From contig CALHQK010000121.1 of the NCBI GenBank assembly GCA_938037185.1, positions 1-35,590 on the forward strand: a stretch of 35,590 nt of DNA. The letters are read 5' to 3'. Positions 7,690 through 16,278 of the stretch are shown piece after piece (within the stretch, counting starts at the first letter, position 1; every line of letters starts with the position of its first letter). The position numbers were made by a program, and so were the translations under genes. Origin of the DNA: an uncultured Riemerella sp. GTDB taxonomy: Bacteria > Bacteroidota > Bacteroidia > Flavobacteriales > Weeksellaceae. The notes beneath the pieces were generated by a model, which was given only the letters and a program-made list of their open reading frames with translations, had not been told where the DNA came from and searched no databases.

Positions 7690-9360
7690 ATGAAATTTCT
7701 GACAGATATTGAAATCGCACAAAGCGCAGACATCAGACCCATTAGAGAAATTGCAGAAAAAATTGCTATTGAGGAGGAAGATTTGGAATATTATGGCAGA
7801 TATAAAGCCAAAATTCCTCTAAAATACATCGACGAAGAAAAAATTAAAAAATCAAAATTGATTTTGGTGACAGCCATCAATCCCACGCCAGCAGGAGAGG
7901 GGAAAACCACCGTATCTGTGGGACTTTGTGATGGACTGAATAAAATTAGTAAAAAAGCCGTTTTGGTGCTTCGTGAGCCTAGTTTGGGGCCTGTTTTTGG
8001 AAGCAAAGGCGGTGCCGCTGGGGGAGGATATGCCCAAGTTATCCCAATGGCGGATATCAACCTGCATTTTACAGGAGATTTTTCGGCAGTGGAAAAGGCA
8101 AATAATCTTCTTTCGGCATTGATAGACAATAATTTACAAAGTAAAAAACACAATCTAAACATAGACCCAAAAACCATCGTCTGGAAGCGAGTGATGGATA
8201 TGAATGACCGAGCTCTGCGTCAGATTGTCATAGGAATGGGCGATAAAAACGGTGTGGTAAGGGAAGAAGGGTTTAACATTACACCTGCATCTGAGGTGAT
8301 GGCAATTCTCTGTCTGAGCCAAGATTTTGAAGACCTGAAACAGCGTTTAGGAAATATCTTTGTGGGCTATACCTATGATAAAAAGCCTGTTTTTGCAAGA
8401 GATTTAAAGGCAGAAAACGCAATGGCAATCCTGCTGAAAGATGCCATTAAACCTAATTTGGTTCAGACTTTGGAGGGAAATCCTGCCATTCTGCACGGAG
8501 GTCCTTTTGCGAATATTGCACAGGGGACAAATACCATTATCGCTACTAAAATGGGGCTTTCTCTCGGTGATTATGTCGTTACGGAAGCTGGTTTTGGTGG
8601 AGATTTGGGCGCAGAAAAGTTCATTGATATTAAATGCAGATATGCAGGATTGAAACCTGATGCGTATGTTATAGTGGCGACTATCAGGGCGCTGAGATAC
8701 CATGGCGGAGCGAAAAAAGATGAGTACGGAAGCCCAAATTTAGAATACCTGAAAAAAGGTTTTGGAAATCTTTGTAAACATATAGAAAACGCTCAGAATT
8801 ATGGATTTCAGCCTGTGGTAGCGATTAATCATTTTGCTACGGATTCAGAGGAAGAAATCAAGTTTTTGAAAGATGAATGCGCTAAACTGGGAGTTCATGC
8901 TGTTTTGGCTGATGAATTTATGCACGGCGGAGAGGGAATGAGAGATTTGGCTAAAACAGTAGTGGAAGCGACAGAGCAGCAGTCTGATTTCCAATTCTTG
9001 TATCCATTAGAAGAAAGCATAGAGGCTAAAATAGAGGCTGTAGCAAAAAAAATATACGGAGCGGAAGGCGTGGTCTATTCACCGAAAGCAAAAGCTGACC
9101 TTAAAATCATAAAGGATTTGGGCTTTGATAAACTGCCTGTATGTATAGCAAAAACGCAGAAATCACTGAGTGATGATGAGAAAAAAATAGGAAGACCTGT
9201 AGGATTTGATGTCACAGTGAGAGGTTTTGAGTTTGCAGCGGGAGCTGGTTTTGTGATTCCTATTTTGGGCGATATTATGCGTATGCCAGGACTTCCAGAA
9301 GTTCCTATGGCAGAGGGAATGGCCATAGATGCACAAGGAAATATCAGCGGTTTGAGTTAA
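7690..9360 (+). CDS. fhs: Formate--tetrahydrofolate ligase
   Basis: A 556-residue cytosolic enzyme of the usual length that makes 10-formyl-tetrahydrofolate from formate, THF and ATP, feeding one-carbon units to purine and fMet-tRNA synthesis. The N-terminus has the typical SDIEIAQ-like opening (TDIEIAQSADIRPI) and the ATP loop TPAGEGKTT (66-74). Other family segments are REPSLGPVFGSKGGAAGGG (94-112) and FGGDLGAEKFIDIKCR (near 302-317). No close promoter was found in the 73 bases after pnp, so expression may depend on read-through or on a weak site. A bidirectional terminator follows directly. Confidence 0.97.
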   Translation: MKFLTDIEIAQSADIRPIREIAEKIAIEEEDLEYYGRYKAKIPLKYIDEEKIKKSKLILVTAINPTPAGEGKTTVSVGLCDGLNKISKKAVLVLREPSLGPVFGSKGGAAGGGYAQVIPMADINLHFTGDFSAVEKANNLLSALIDNNLQSKKHNLNIDPKTIVWKRVMDMNDRALRQIVIGMGDKNGVVREEGFNITPASEVMAILCLSQDFEDLKQRLGNIFVGYTYDKKPVFARDLKAENAMAILLKDAIKPNLVQTLEGNPAILHGGPFANIAQGTNTIIATKMGLSLGDYVVTEAGFGGDLGAEKFIDIKCRYAGLKPDAYVIVATIRALRYHGGAKKDEYGSPNLEYLKKGFGNLCKHIENAQNYGFQPVVAINHFATDSEEEIKFLKDECAKLGVHAVLADEFMHGGEGMRDLAKTVVEATEQQSDFQFLYPLEESIEAKIEAVAKKIYGAEGVVYSPKAKADLKIIKDLGFDKLPVCIAKTQKSLSDDEKKIGRPVGFDVTVRGFEFAAGAGFVIPILGDIMRMPGLPEVPMAEGMAIDAQGNISGLS

Positions 9361-9390
9361 AAAAATCTCCGAAAATTTTCGGAGATTTTT
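9361..9390. terminator. Bidirectional terminator between fhs and rpoD
   Basis: A perfect 30-base palindrome: AAAAATCTCCGAAAA followed by its complement. Runs of T flank both sides, so it can end fhs (+) and rpoD (-) transcripts. It touches both stop codons. Confidence 0.9.
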
Positions 9391-10257
9391 TTATTTTCCT
9401 AAATAAGATTTTAAAATTTTACTTCTGCTGTTGTGTTTCAGTCTTTTAATGGCTTTTTCTTTGATTTGTCTAACTCTTTCTCTTGTTAAATCAAAAGTCT
9501 CACCTATTTCCTCCAAAGTCATAGGGTGTTTGCCATTTAACCCAAAATAAAGCCTTACTAAATCGGCTTCTCTCGGCGTGAGGGTCTGCAATGCTCTCTC
9601 TATTTCTATTTGTAGAGATTCCAGCATCAGTTCTTTATCAGGGCTTGGAGATTCGCCAGAACGAAGTACATCATATAGGTTAGAATCTTCTCCTTCTACT
9701 AGCGGAGCATCCATGGATAGGTGTCTTCCGGAGTTTTTCATGGATTCTTTGATGTCCTCCTCGCTCATGTCCAATACTTCGGCTAGTTCCTCTGGGGATG
9801 GCGGTCTTTCGTTGATTTGTTCCAGTTCCGCATAGGCTTTGTTGATTTTATTGATAGAGCCTATTTTATTTAAAGGAAGTCTTACGATTCTAGACTGCTC
9901 AGCCAAGGCTTGAAGAATCGACTGTCTAATCCACCATACAGCGTAAGAAATAAATTTAAACCCTCTGGTTTCATCATATCTTTTAGCGGCTTTCATCAGC
10001 CCTAAATTTCCTTCGTTTATTAAATCAGGAAGTGAAAGTCCTTGGTTTTGATATTGTTTAGAAACAGAAACCACGAATCTTAAATTGGCTTTGATGAGTT
10101 TTTCCAAAGCTGCTTTGTCACCAGCTCTAATACGCTGAGCCAGAATAACTTCCTCATCAGCAGTAATTAGTTCCACTCTTCCTATTTCTTGGAGGTATTT
10201 ATCCAATGAAGCAGTTTCTCTGTTGGTAACCTGCTTGGTGATTTTCAGTTGTCTCAT
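9391..10257 (-). CDS. rpoD: RNA polymerase primary sigma factor (RpoD/SigA), short Bacteroidota form
   Basis: A 288-residue sigma-70 factor. It contains region 1.2 (about 17-47), region 2 (about 57-124) with LPDLINEGNLGLMKAAKRYD and the -10 recognition helix FISYAVWWIRQSI, region 3 (about 130-185), and region 4 with the helix-turn-helix LEEIGETFDLTRERVRQIKEKA near the C-terminus. Region 1.1 and the long non-conserved region of proteobacterial RpoD are absent. This is normal for the primary sigma of Bacteroidota, which reads the TTTG/TAnnTTTG promoters seen in this window. Single gene, convergent with fhs. Confidence 0.96.
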   Translation of the reverse strand: MRQLKITKQVTNRETASLDKYLQEIGRVELITADEEVILAQRIRAGDKAALEKLIKANLRFVVSVSKQYQNQGLSLPDLINEGNLGLMKAAKRYDETRGFKFISYAVWWIRQSILQALAEQSRIVRLPLNKIGSINKINKAYAELEQINERPPSPEELAEVLDMSEEDIKESMKNSGRHLSMDAPLVEGEDSNLYDVLRSGESPSPDKELMLESLQIEIERALQTLTPREADLVRLYFGLNGKHPMTLEEIGETFDLTRERVRQIKEKAIKRLKHNSRSKILKSYLGK

Positions 10258-10280
10258 TTTTTTATTTTTAAACTTTTGCT

Positions 10281-10301
10281 GTTCGTTTTTATTATACGAA
10301 C
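10281..10301 (-). promoter_or_regulatory. Small hairpin in rpoD 5' region
   Basis: A 6-bp inverted repeat GTTCGT (10281-10286) / ACGAAC (10296-10301), with a 9-base AT loop, lies 24 bases before the rpoD start. No consensus -33/-7 pair is convincing in the surrounding 166-base gap. It may be a leader structure or an operator; weak evidence. Confidence 0.3.
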
Positions 10302-10369
10302 TATTTTGTGAAAAGGTTACAATTTATTTTGTCAAAAAATCAAAAGATGCATAAATGCTTAAATAATAA

Positions 10370-10401
10370 GAAGAATCGGAAAAACTCTTCTCCGATTCTT
10401 C
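10370..10401 (-). terminator. Terminator after the NlpE-like gene
   Basis: An 11-bp stem GAAGAATCGGA (10370-10380) / TCCGATTCTTC (10391-10401) with a 10-base loop. It lies 22 bases after the stop codon on the minus strand and is followed by an AT-rich tract. Confidence 0.75.
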
Positions 10402-10423
10402 TGTTGTTCAATTAGTATTTGCC

Positions 10424-10876
10424 TTATTTACCTTTTTCCAGTTTGTATTCTGGTTTTGTAGTTTGGTCACCTACTTTTTCAACAAGGTAAGCAGCATCTT
10501 CAGTGATTAGGAAAACTCTTGGCTTGTCTTCTGGCTTAGCGCCTTCTTCTTTTACAGTAACGAAAGAACCATCTTCGCTTACTTCATAAGAACCTTTAGC
10601 TGTAAAGTTTCCATCTTTCTTTTCTAAATAAGTTTCTTCTAAAACGAAAGAACCATCTTCATTGAGAGTTAATTTCGTTTCAATACCAGGGCAGTCTGCA
10701 CATGGCACTTTTCCAGAGAATACTCCTATGTGTTTTTTAGGAGCAGCTTCTTCAGCGGGTTGCTGAACAGCCTCTGTTTCTGCTGCTTGTGGAGCCTCAG
10801 CTTTAGTTTCTTCTTTTTTAGAACAACTCACTGCGAAAAGTCCTGCTAATAGAACAGGAAAAATCATTTTTTTCAT
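10424..10876 (-). CDS. NlpE N-terminal domain lipoprotein (copper resistance/envelope stress type)
   Basis: A 150-residue lipoprotein: signal peptide with lipobox AVSC (Cys18), an Ala/Glu-rich linker (20-47), then an NlpE-type beta-barrel domain opening GVFSGKVPCADCPGIETKL (51-69). The CxxC pair (Cys59, Cys62) is the hallmark of NlpE, which in enterobacteria senses lipoprotein and copper stress through Cpx. Bacteroidota proteins carry only this N-terminal domain, and Cpx signalling is not implied. It lies 62 bases downstream of the TonB receptor in the same direction, with a possible weak terminator between them. Confidence 0.85.
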   Translation of the reverse strand: MKKMIFPVLLAGLFAVSCSKKEETKAEAPQAAETEAVQQPAEEAAPKKHIGVFSGKVPCADCPGIETKLTLNEDGSFVLEETYLEKKDGNFTAKGSYEVSEDGSFVTVKEEGAKPEDKPRVFLITEDAAYLVEKVGDQTTKPEYKLEKGK

Positions 10877-10921
10877 AATTGTTAATAAAAATTTAAATTA
10901 AAATCAATTTCCATGATTCAA

Positions 10922-10940
10922 AAAATGTGCCAAACATTTT
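10922..10940 (-). terminator. Possible AT-rich terminator after the TonB-dependent receptor
   Basis: A 7-bp stem AAAATGT (10922-10928) / ACATTTT (10934-10940) with a 5-base loop overlaps the receptor stop codon and is followed by T-rich sequence on the minus strand. The stem is weak. Confidence 0.4.
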
Positions 10941-13416
10941 AGAAAACCATTTCGCTGCTGTCTTCATCGTTTTGTTCTTTCTGAAGTTGTTTTTGAGGCT
11001 TTTGTTCTTTGGCATTTTCATTTTTGAAACGATAGGAGAAAGTAAGCATAATCTGTCTTGGCATCATCTGCATTTCGGCATATCTTGTAAATGTGTCGGA
11101 ATCAGTATATGATTTGAATTTTCTTGAATTAAAAATATCCTGAATGCTCAGCCCGATGGTAGCCGTATTTTTCCAAAGGTTTTTGTTAATAGCGGCATTT
11201 AGAGAATACGAATTTTCTTTTCTGGTTGTATAATCTTTATGTCCGCCTTTGAAATGCCCCTGAATCTGTAGGTTTATTGTTTTATCAAGCCTGAAATTCG
11301 TTGTAAGTCTTGCTTTTAGACTGTTTCCTTCGTTTATAATGGTGTTGTTGTTATAGGTGCTTTCACTCTTATATCTATAAAAATTTACATTACCAAATAG
11401 TCTCAGCCAGTTGGTTGGACTGATGCTGTAGTTGAGGTCTAATCCATACCGGTCTTCAGTTCCCAAATTATACGGCGTGGAAAGGATATAGGTGGAAGCC
11501 AGCCCATTAAGTGGGTTGATGTAGGCCATTTCCTCTGTAACCATCTCTATATTATCTGTTTTTCTTTGATAGTAAAGCGTAGGGCTGATGTTCCATTTTG
11601 CTCTTGTATAGTTGTAACTGAATTCAAAAGAATTTACAAAAGAAGGATTTAAATCGGCATTTCCCATGAATCTGTTGGGGTCATTCTGCATTCTTATCAC
11701 AGGGATAATTTCAAAATGTTTAGGCCTTTTGATTCTTCTTGAATAGTTGAGCGAGAACTGGCTCTTGCTTGTGATGTCATAACTGAGAAATACAGAAGGG
11801 AAAAACTCACTGTAGTTTTTGCTTTTAGAGGTTTGTCCGCCCGCATTGTTGGTTTGTATGTTAATGAAAATATTTTCATTTCTAAGTCCTAGCTGATACC
11901 CGAATTTATTGATTTTACTCTTGAACTGGGCATAAAAAGCGGCATTTTTCTCGGTGTAATTATTTTTTCCTGTCACATCATTGAATGTGGTGAAAGCTCC
12001 GCCAGAAGAACCTGCATAATAGGTATTTATATCATTATCTCTGTAATCGTATCTTGCTCCTGCCTCAAATCTGGAGTTTTCTCCGATAGGAAGCTCGTAA
12101 TCCAACTTTCCTAACCAAGTAATTTGGCTGAAATCCGAGGTGTTTTTGTATTGATATAAAGTTCTGGTAATGTTTCTGTTATCAGAAATATCACTGTATG
12201 AGTCGTTTATTGTGTTTTGGTAACTTCCGCTGAGGCTTATGAGATGCCCTTTTTGGTTAAACTTATGTTCCAGCCCAGCATCCACTTGGATACTTCTATT
12301 TTCGTCCTTTCCAGTAGAATTTCTGAAAGTAGTTCCTGTGATATTAGAAATATTTTGCTGGGAACTTATAGGCTCCATAGACATGCTGTTTGCTGTAAAT
12401 GAAGCGTTTATGGAAGTTTTATCAGTAGGACTGAAAGTAAAACCACTGCTAAAATTATAGTTTTTAAATTCAGGTTTGTTGGTATTTATTAAATCCAAAC
12501 GCTCTCCGGTATTTTTATAGAAAATATTAGAAGAACTTTCGGATTTGGTTTTAGAAATTCCGCCGCCGCCGTTTACAAACCAAGTCCATTTTCCATAATT
12601 CCAAGACAAGTTGGTATTCAGCCTTGATGACGGAGTGTATCCTAAACTTCCATTAACAGAGCCATTAAATCCTAATGCATTGGTTTTCTTTAAGATAATG
12701 TTTAAAATTCCCGCAGTTCCCTCTGCTTCATATTTTGAAGAAGGATTGGTGATGATTTCTATTCTCTCTATCTGGTCAGCTGGAATGCTTTTTAGAATGT
12801 TGCTCGTGTCATCTGTAATGCCTAAAATAGAGGATGGTTTCCCGTTGATAAGGAATTTTACATCAGAACTTCCTCTCATAGACACAGAGCCGTCCGCATC
12901 TACACTTACGGAAGGTGCGTTGCTGAGGACATCTTGGAGAGAACCGCCTTTTGCGATAAGGTCCTGATCTACATTATATATTTTTTTGTCTAATTCTAAT
13001 TTGTAAGGCTGAGAGCTTTTTGCTGTGATTACTACCGCTTCTATTTGCTTTTCTTTACTGGAAGAGGCTGGAGCAGCAGAAAGAGAAATGTTTCCGAGAT
13101 TGGAACTTCCATTTATTTCCTTTGATAGGGTTTTCTTTTGGAAATTAATCGCTTCTATCGTAATTACATAGTTTCCATTGGCTAAATTTAATTTAAAATT
13201 TCCATTTTCATCGGTAAGGGCAGCATCATTTAATGCTTTGTTGCTTTTATGATTAAATTCTACCGAAGCATAGGGAACTCCCGCTCCGTTTTCATTAGTA
13301 ATTCGCCCTGAAATGCTTTGTTTTTCTTGAGCATTTATAAAAGTCGCTGCAGCCAGAAAAAAAGTAAGTCCGGCAGTTTTTTTTCCTAAAAATCTTGTTA
13401 TTTCTGTATGTAACAT
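10939..13416 (-). CDS. TonB-dependent receptor-type outer-membrane beta-barrel protein
   Basis: An 825-residue outer-membrane protein. A signal peptide ending ATFINAQ (about 1-30) is followed by a carboxypeptidase-D regulatory-like domain (about 33-115; SGRITNENGAGVPYASVEF), a plug domain (about 150-240; GGSLQDVLSNAPSVSVDADG, then IERIEIITNPSSKYEAEG), and a long barrel with repeated aromatic strands ending in a terminal Phe. The plug-to-barrel spacing and the LNIILKK segment resemble the outer-membrane beta-barrel family 3 group rather than SusC. No SusD-like partner is adjacent, so a siderophore, peptide or metal ligand is more likely than a glycan, but the substrate is unknown. An 11-bp dyad lies just upstream. 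Confidence 0.9.
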   Translation of the reverse strand: MLHTEITRFLGKKTAGLTFFLAAATFINAQEKQSISGRITNENGAGVPYASVEFNHKSNKALNDAALTDENGNFKLNLANGNYVITIEAINFQKKTLSKEINGSSNLGNISLSAAPASSSKEKQIEAVVITAKSSQPYKLELDKKIYNVDQDLIAKGGSLQDVLSNAPSVSVDADGSVSMRGSSDVKFLINGKPSSILGITDDTSNILKSIPADQIERIEIITNPSSKYEAEGTAGILNIILKKTNALGFNGSVNGSLGYTPSSRLNTNLSWNYGKWTWFVNGGGGISKTKSESSSNIFYKNTGERLDLINTNKPEFKNYNFSSGFTFSPTDKTSINASFTANSMSMEPISSQQNISNITGTTFRNSTGKDENRSIQVDAGLEHKFNQKGHLISLSGSYQNTINDSYSDISDNRNITRTLYQYKNTSDFSQITWLGKLDYELPIGENSRFEAGARYDYRDNDINTYYAGSSGGAFTTFNDVTGKNNYTEKNAAFYAQFKSKINKFGYQLGLRNENIFINIQTNNAGGQTSKSKNYSEFFPSVFLSYDITSKSQFSLNYSRRIKRPKHFEIIPVIRMQNDPNRFMGNADLNPSFVNSFEFSYNYTRAKWNISPTLYYQRKTDNIEMVTEEMAYINPLNGLASTYILSTPYNLGTEDRYGLDLNYSISPTNWLRLFGNVNFYRYKSESTYNNNTIINEGNSLKARLTTNFRLDKTINLQIQGHFKGGHKDYTTRKENSYSLNAAINKNLWKNTATIGLSIQDIFNSRKFKSYTDSDTFTRYAEMQMMPRQIMLTFSYRFKNENAKEQKPQKQLQKEQNDEDSSEMVF

Positions 13417-13420
13417 CTTA

Positions 13421-13461
13421 TATGATTTTCTATATTTTTACTTTAGATGAAGAAAATCATA
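13421..13461 (-). promoter_or_regulatory. Perfect 11-bp inverted repeat upstream of the TonB receptor
   Basis: TATGATTTTCT (13421-13431) and its exact complement AGAAAATCATA (13451-13461) are separated by 19 bases. The near arm starts 5 bases before the receptor ATG on the minus strand. It could be a bipartite operator or a leader hairpin covering the start site. Confidence 0.5.
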
Positions 13462-13489
13462 AAAGGTTAAATAAAAAAGTGAAATTTTT

Positions 13490-14515
13490 TTACTTTATCT
13501 TGTTTTTATTGAGCCATTCATGGTAGGCTTTTGCATTTTTGGCATGTTCTATATCAGAGTTGGTAAATTTGTGATAACCAAGTCTTTCAGGGTCTGCACA
13601 CATAAAAATAAAGTCATTGTTTTCTGCATCAAGGACATTGTCAATAGAGCTTTTATTAACCATACAGATAGGTCCCGGCGGAATTCCCGCATTGGCGTAA
13701 GTATTGTAAGGCGAAGGATGCCTAAGGTCTTTATGATAAATTCTTTGAATGTTTTTAGAAAAATTATGTTCTTTGTTTATAGCGTAGATTACGGTAGGGT
13801 CGGATTGTAATTTCATGCCTTTTTTGTAGCGGTTCAGATACAGTCCAGCGATGGTTTTTTGTTCATCTTTTTTTCCTCCGGATTCTTTCTGAACGATGGA
13901 AGCCAGAGCGTAAATTTCGTTTCTGGAAAGCCCAAGCTTCTTCTCTTTGGCCTGTCTTTCCGCATTCCAAAATTTATTATAATCATTTTCAAACTTTTTG
14001 AAAAATTCTTCTGGAGTCACCGTCCAGTAGAAATTGTAAGTATCCGAAAAGAAATAAATTTTTAAATCTTCTGCCGATGCCAATCCTTTGGACAGAGCGA
14101 TTTTATCAAATGCCTGTACAAAATCCAAAGAATCTTTTTCTGTTTTTCGGGAAACTCGCCCAATCATCTGATAGACATCATCAAAATCCTTTATTCTAAA
14201 AGTGTCTTCAGTCTGGAGTCCCACTTTTATCATATTTACCAGTTTGGTGTTGCTGCTCCCCGTTTCGATGCGGTATCTTCCCGCTTTTATGTTTTTATCT
14301 AAATTTTTCTCCAAAGCTATTGATTTAAAGCTCTCATTATCTTTTAGATAAGGTTTTATGCTATCCAAAACCTGTTCGAAATCGGCATTTCTTGGAATGA
14401 GAATAAAGCCCGATTTAGCCACATTATCTCCTTTGTATTTTTTGTAAAATTTAAAGCCAAAATATCCGCCGAAGGTAAATAATAAGATGGCGATTATCAG
14501 AATGATTTTTTTCAT
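13490..14515 (-). CDS. mltG: Endolytic murein transglycosylase MltG
   Basis: A 341-residue inner-membrane lytic transglycosylase that cleaves nascent glycan strands. One membrane helix lies near the N-terminus (3-22). The YceG domain has ALASIVQKESGG with the likely catalytic Glu at 211, then GLYLNRYKKGMKLQSDPTVIY and the C-terminal YNTYANAGIPPGPI. A longer reading frame runs 30 codons upstream into dapF, but the Met at 14515 directly before the membrane helix is the right start; it leaves a 4-base gap after dapF. Last gene of the thioredoxin-like/crp/dapF/mltG unit. Confidence 0.93.
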   Translation of the reverse strand: MKKIILIIAILLFTFGGYFGFKFYKKYKGDNVAKSGFILIPRNADFEQVLDSIKPYLKDNESFKSIALEKNLDKNIKAGRYRIETGSSNTKLVNMIKVGLQTEDTFRIKDFDDVYQMIGRVSRKTEKDSLDFVQAFDKIALSKGLASAEDLKIYFFSDTYNFYWTVTPEEFFKKFENDYNKFWNAERQAKEKKLGLSRNEIYALASIVQKESGGKKDEQKTIAGLYLNRYKKGMKLQSDPTVIYAINKEHNFSKNIQRIYHKDLRHPSPYNTYANAGIPPGPICMVNKSSIDNVLDAENNDFIFMCADPERLGYHKFTNSDIEHAKNAKAYHEWLNKNKIK

Positions 14516-14519
14516 ACGA

Positions 14520-15290
14520 TTAAATTTTAAATTTTCCCTCAAAAACATATTCTGCAGGGCCTTCCAGCCAAATATTTCTAAATCCTGCCTCGTGCTTTTC
14601 TGCATAAACTTTCAGATTTCCGCCAAGTGTCTTCACAGAAACCTCTCCTCCACCAAATTCATTCATAAATGTAAGACAGCTCGCCGTAACTCCCGTTCCA
14701 CAGCTGTATGTTTCATCCTCCACGCCTCGTTCATAAGTTCTCACAAACACCTCATTATCATATATTTTAGAAACAAAATTCACATTTATTCCTTCTCTTT
14801 TATAAGGCTCAGAATTTCTGATTTCGTATCCATTTTTATAAACATCCAGATTTTGCACATTTTCCACATATCTCACAAAATGCGGAGAACCTGTATTTAA
14901 TTGATAATCAGTGCTTATTTTAACAATTTCTGGAACATCTATCATTTTTAGCTTCACTACATTTCCATTGATTTCAGCCTCGTGAAGTCCATCTATTGCA
15001 TTAAATTTTGCTTTATTTTCAAAAACATTCAAAAAATGCGCAAAAGCCACAATGCAGCGCCCTCCATTGCCGCACATCGTGCTTTCGTTCCCATCCGAAT
15101 TATAATAAACCATCTGAAAATCAAGGTTTTCATGGTTTCCCAATAAAATCAAACCATCGGCACCAATTCCGAAACGGCGGTCGCACATTTTTTTTACTAA
15201 ATCTACATCATTTTTAGGAAAAGACTGATTTCTATTATCTATCATAATGAAGTCATTCCCAGTCCCTTGATATTTATAAAATTTAATCAT
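14520..15290 (-). CDS. dapF: Diaminopimelate epimerase
   Basis: A 256-residue cytosolic enzyme converting LL- to meso-diaminopimelate for lysine and peptidoglycan. The two catalytic cysteines are in CGNGGRC (Cys73) and SCGTGVTASC (Cys197), with the N-terminal YQGTGNDFIMID motif (7-18). Length is slightly short for the family but all motifs are present. It overlaps the Crp/Fnr gene by 8 bases and precedes mltG by 4, so translation is probably coupled. Confidence 0.97.
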   Translation of the reverse strand: MIKFYKYQGTGNDFIMIDNRNQSFPKNDVDLVKKMCDRRFGIGADGLILLGNHENLDFQMVYYNSDGNESTMCGNGGRCIVAFAHFLNVFENKAKFNAIDGLHEAEINGNVVKLKMIDVPEIVKISTDYQLNTGSPHFVRYVENVQNLDVYKNGYEIRNSEPYKREGINVNFVSKIYDNEVFVRTYERGVEDETYSCGTGVTASCLTFMNEFGGGEVSVKTLGGNLKVYAEKHEAGFRNIWLEGPAEYVFEGKFKI

Positions 15291-15867
15291 TTTTTCTCTC
15301 TTTTTTTGCGATTTCTTTTCTCACTCGGCTTAGACTCTCTGGCGTAATTCCTAAAAATGAAGCCACCATCCACTGTGGCACTCTCCTGAAAACATTAGGA
15401 TAAACCTTTATAAAGTCCAAATACCGCTCCTCTGCATTCGCCCCAAGTAGAAGATTTACTCTTTTTTGTAATTGTCTGGCGTGATTATGCAGAAGCAAAA
15501 TTTGTTTTGCGTTTGTTTCAGGGTCATTATTCCTCATATATTCATGAAAATCAGGGCTTAAAGATATGATTTCGCTGTCCTCTATCGCATCAATAAAATA
15601 ATCTGAACTTTCTCCAAAAAATAAACTACTTCTGTCTGTAATCAAATGATTTTCAGGCGCAAACTGGATAATATGTTCCTTACCAGTCTTACTGATAGAA
15701 TATAAACGAAGAAGTCCTTTCTCCACAAAAAAAGTATTTCTACACACTTCCCCTTCCCTCAGCAGAAACTGTCCTTTTTCCACTTTGAGAGGTTTTATGT
15801 ATTTCCTATATCCCTCAATAGATGAGGGCGAAACACCAAATGTATTTAGAAGATACTCATCAAACAT
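15283..15867 (-). CDS. Crp/Fnr family transcriptional regulator
   Basis: A 194-residue regulator with a cyclic-nucleotide-binding-like beta-roll (about 22-118; KGQFLLREGEVCRNTFFVEKG) and a C-terminal helix-turn-helix (about 163-187; PQWMVASFLGITPESLSRVRKE). The phosphate-binding cassette of true cAMP receptors is not evident (FGESSDYFIDAIEDSEI) and there is no N-terminal Fnr-type cysteine cluster, so the ligand is unknown. Its gene is 2 bases after the thioredoxin-like gene and overlaps dapF by 8. The palindrome upstream of this unit is a candidate binding site, but nothing here proves it. Confidence 0.88.
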   Translation of the reverse strand: MFDEYLLNTFGVSPSSIEGYRKYIKPLKVEKGQFLLREGEVCRNTFFVEKGLLRLYSISKTGKEHIIQFAPENHLITDRSSLFFGESSDYFIDAIEDSEIISLSPDFHEYMRNNDPETNAKQILLLHNHARQLQKRVNLLLGANAEERYLDFIKVYPNVFRRVPQWMVASFLGITPESLSRVRKEIAKKERKND

Positions 15868-15869
15868 TT

Positions 15870-16265
15870 CTACTCTTCAAATAACTTTTTCATCAGTCTT
15901 TCCATGTCTATCAGTTCTTCGTGTCTCTTGAAAATAACCTGTCCATCACGGAAAAGCAAAAAAGTGGCAGTTTCTATCGGAACCCCCAAATCTTTGCTCA
16001 ATTCTTGTTTTAGTTTGGAATTTCCTGTATAGTTCAGTTTATAAAATTTCACTCTAGACAAATCCATTCTTCTTGCCTGCTTTTCAAAATCTCCCATCAT
16101 ATAATCACTTCTGAAATGCATCGTCGCACAGGTCAAAAGAGCCACAGGCTTCTCATAAGAATCTTTATAAGCCTGTTTCAAGTCCTCGCTGGTCTCTATT
16201 TTATTCCAAATCTGGCTGTCTTTATACGCTTTTACTAATTTTTTCCAAAAATCCATTAATCCCAT
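15870..16265 (-). CDS. Thioredoxin-fold protein resembling YtxJ-type bacilliredoxin but lacking the usual active site
   Basis: A 131-residue protein with the outline of a small thioredoxin fold: a helix-rich start (SQIWNKIETSEDLKQAY), a first strand KPVALLTCATMHF (39-51), and the late strands ATFLLFRDGQVI (near 102-113). In YtxJ-like proteins the strand is followed by T-x-C; here TMH is found, with a single Cys four residues earlier (Cys46). The cis-Pro before the FLLFRDG strand is Ala. No CxxC is present. I therefore call only the fold, and activity is uncertain. An ATG three codons in is an alternative start. First gene of a four-gene unit, two bases ahead of the regulator. Confidence 0.6.
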   Translation of the reverse strand: MGLMDFWKKLVKAYKDSQIWNKIETSEDLKQAYKDSYEKPVALLTCATMHFRSDYMMGDFEKQARRMDLSRVKFYKLNYTGNSKLKQELSKDLGVPIETATFLLFRDGQVIFKRHEELIDMERLMKKLFEE

Positions 16266-16278
16266 AAGTCAAAAAATT

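Noticed and set aside
14516..14605. Longer N-terminus for MltG
   Set aside because: The 30 extra codons lie inside dapF in another frame and precede the membrane helix that normally begins the protein.
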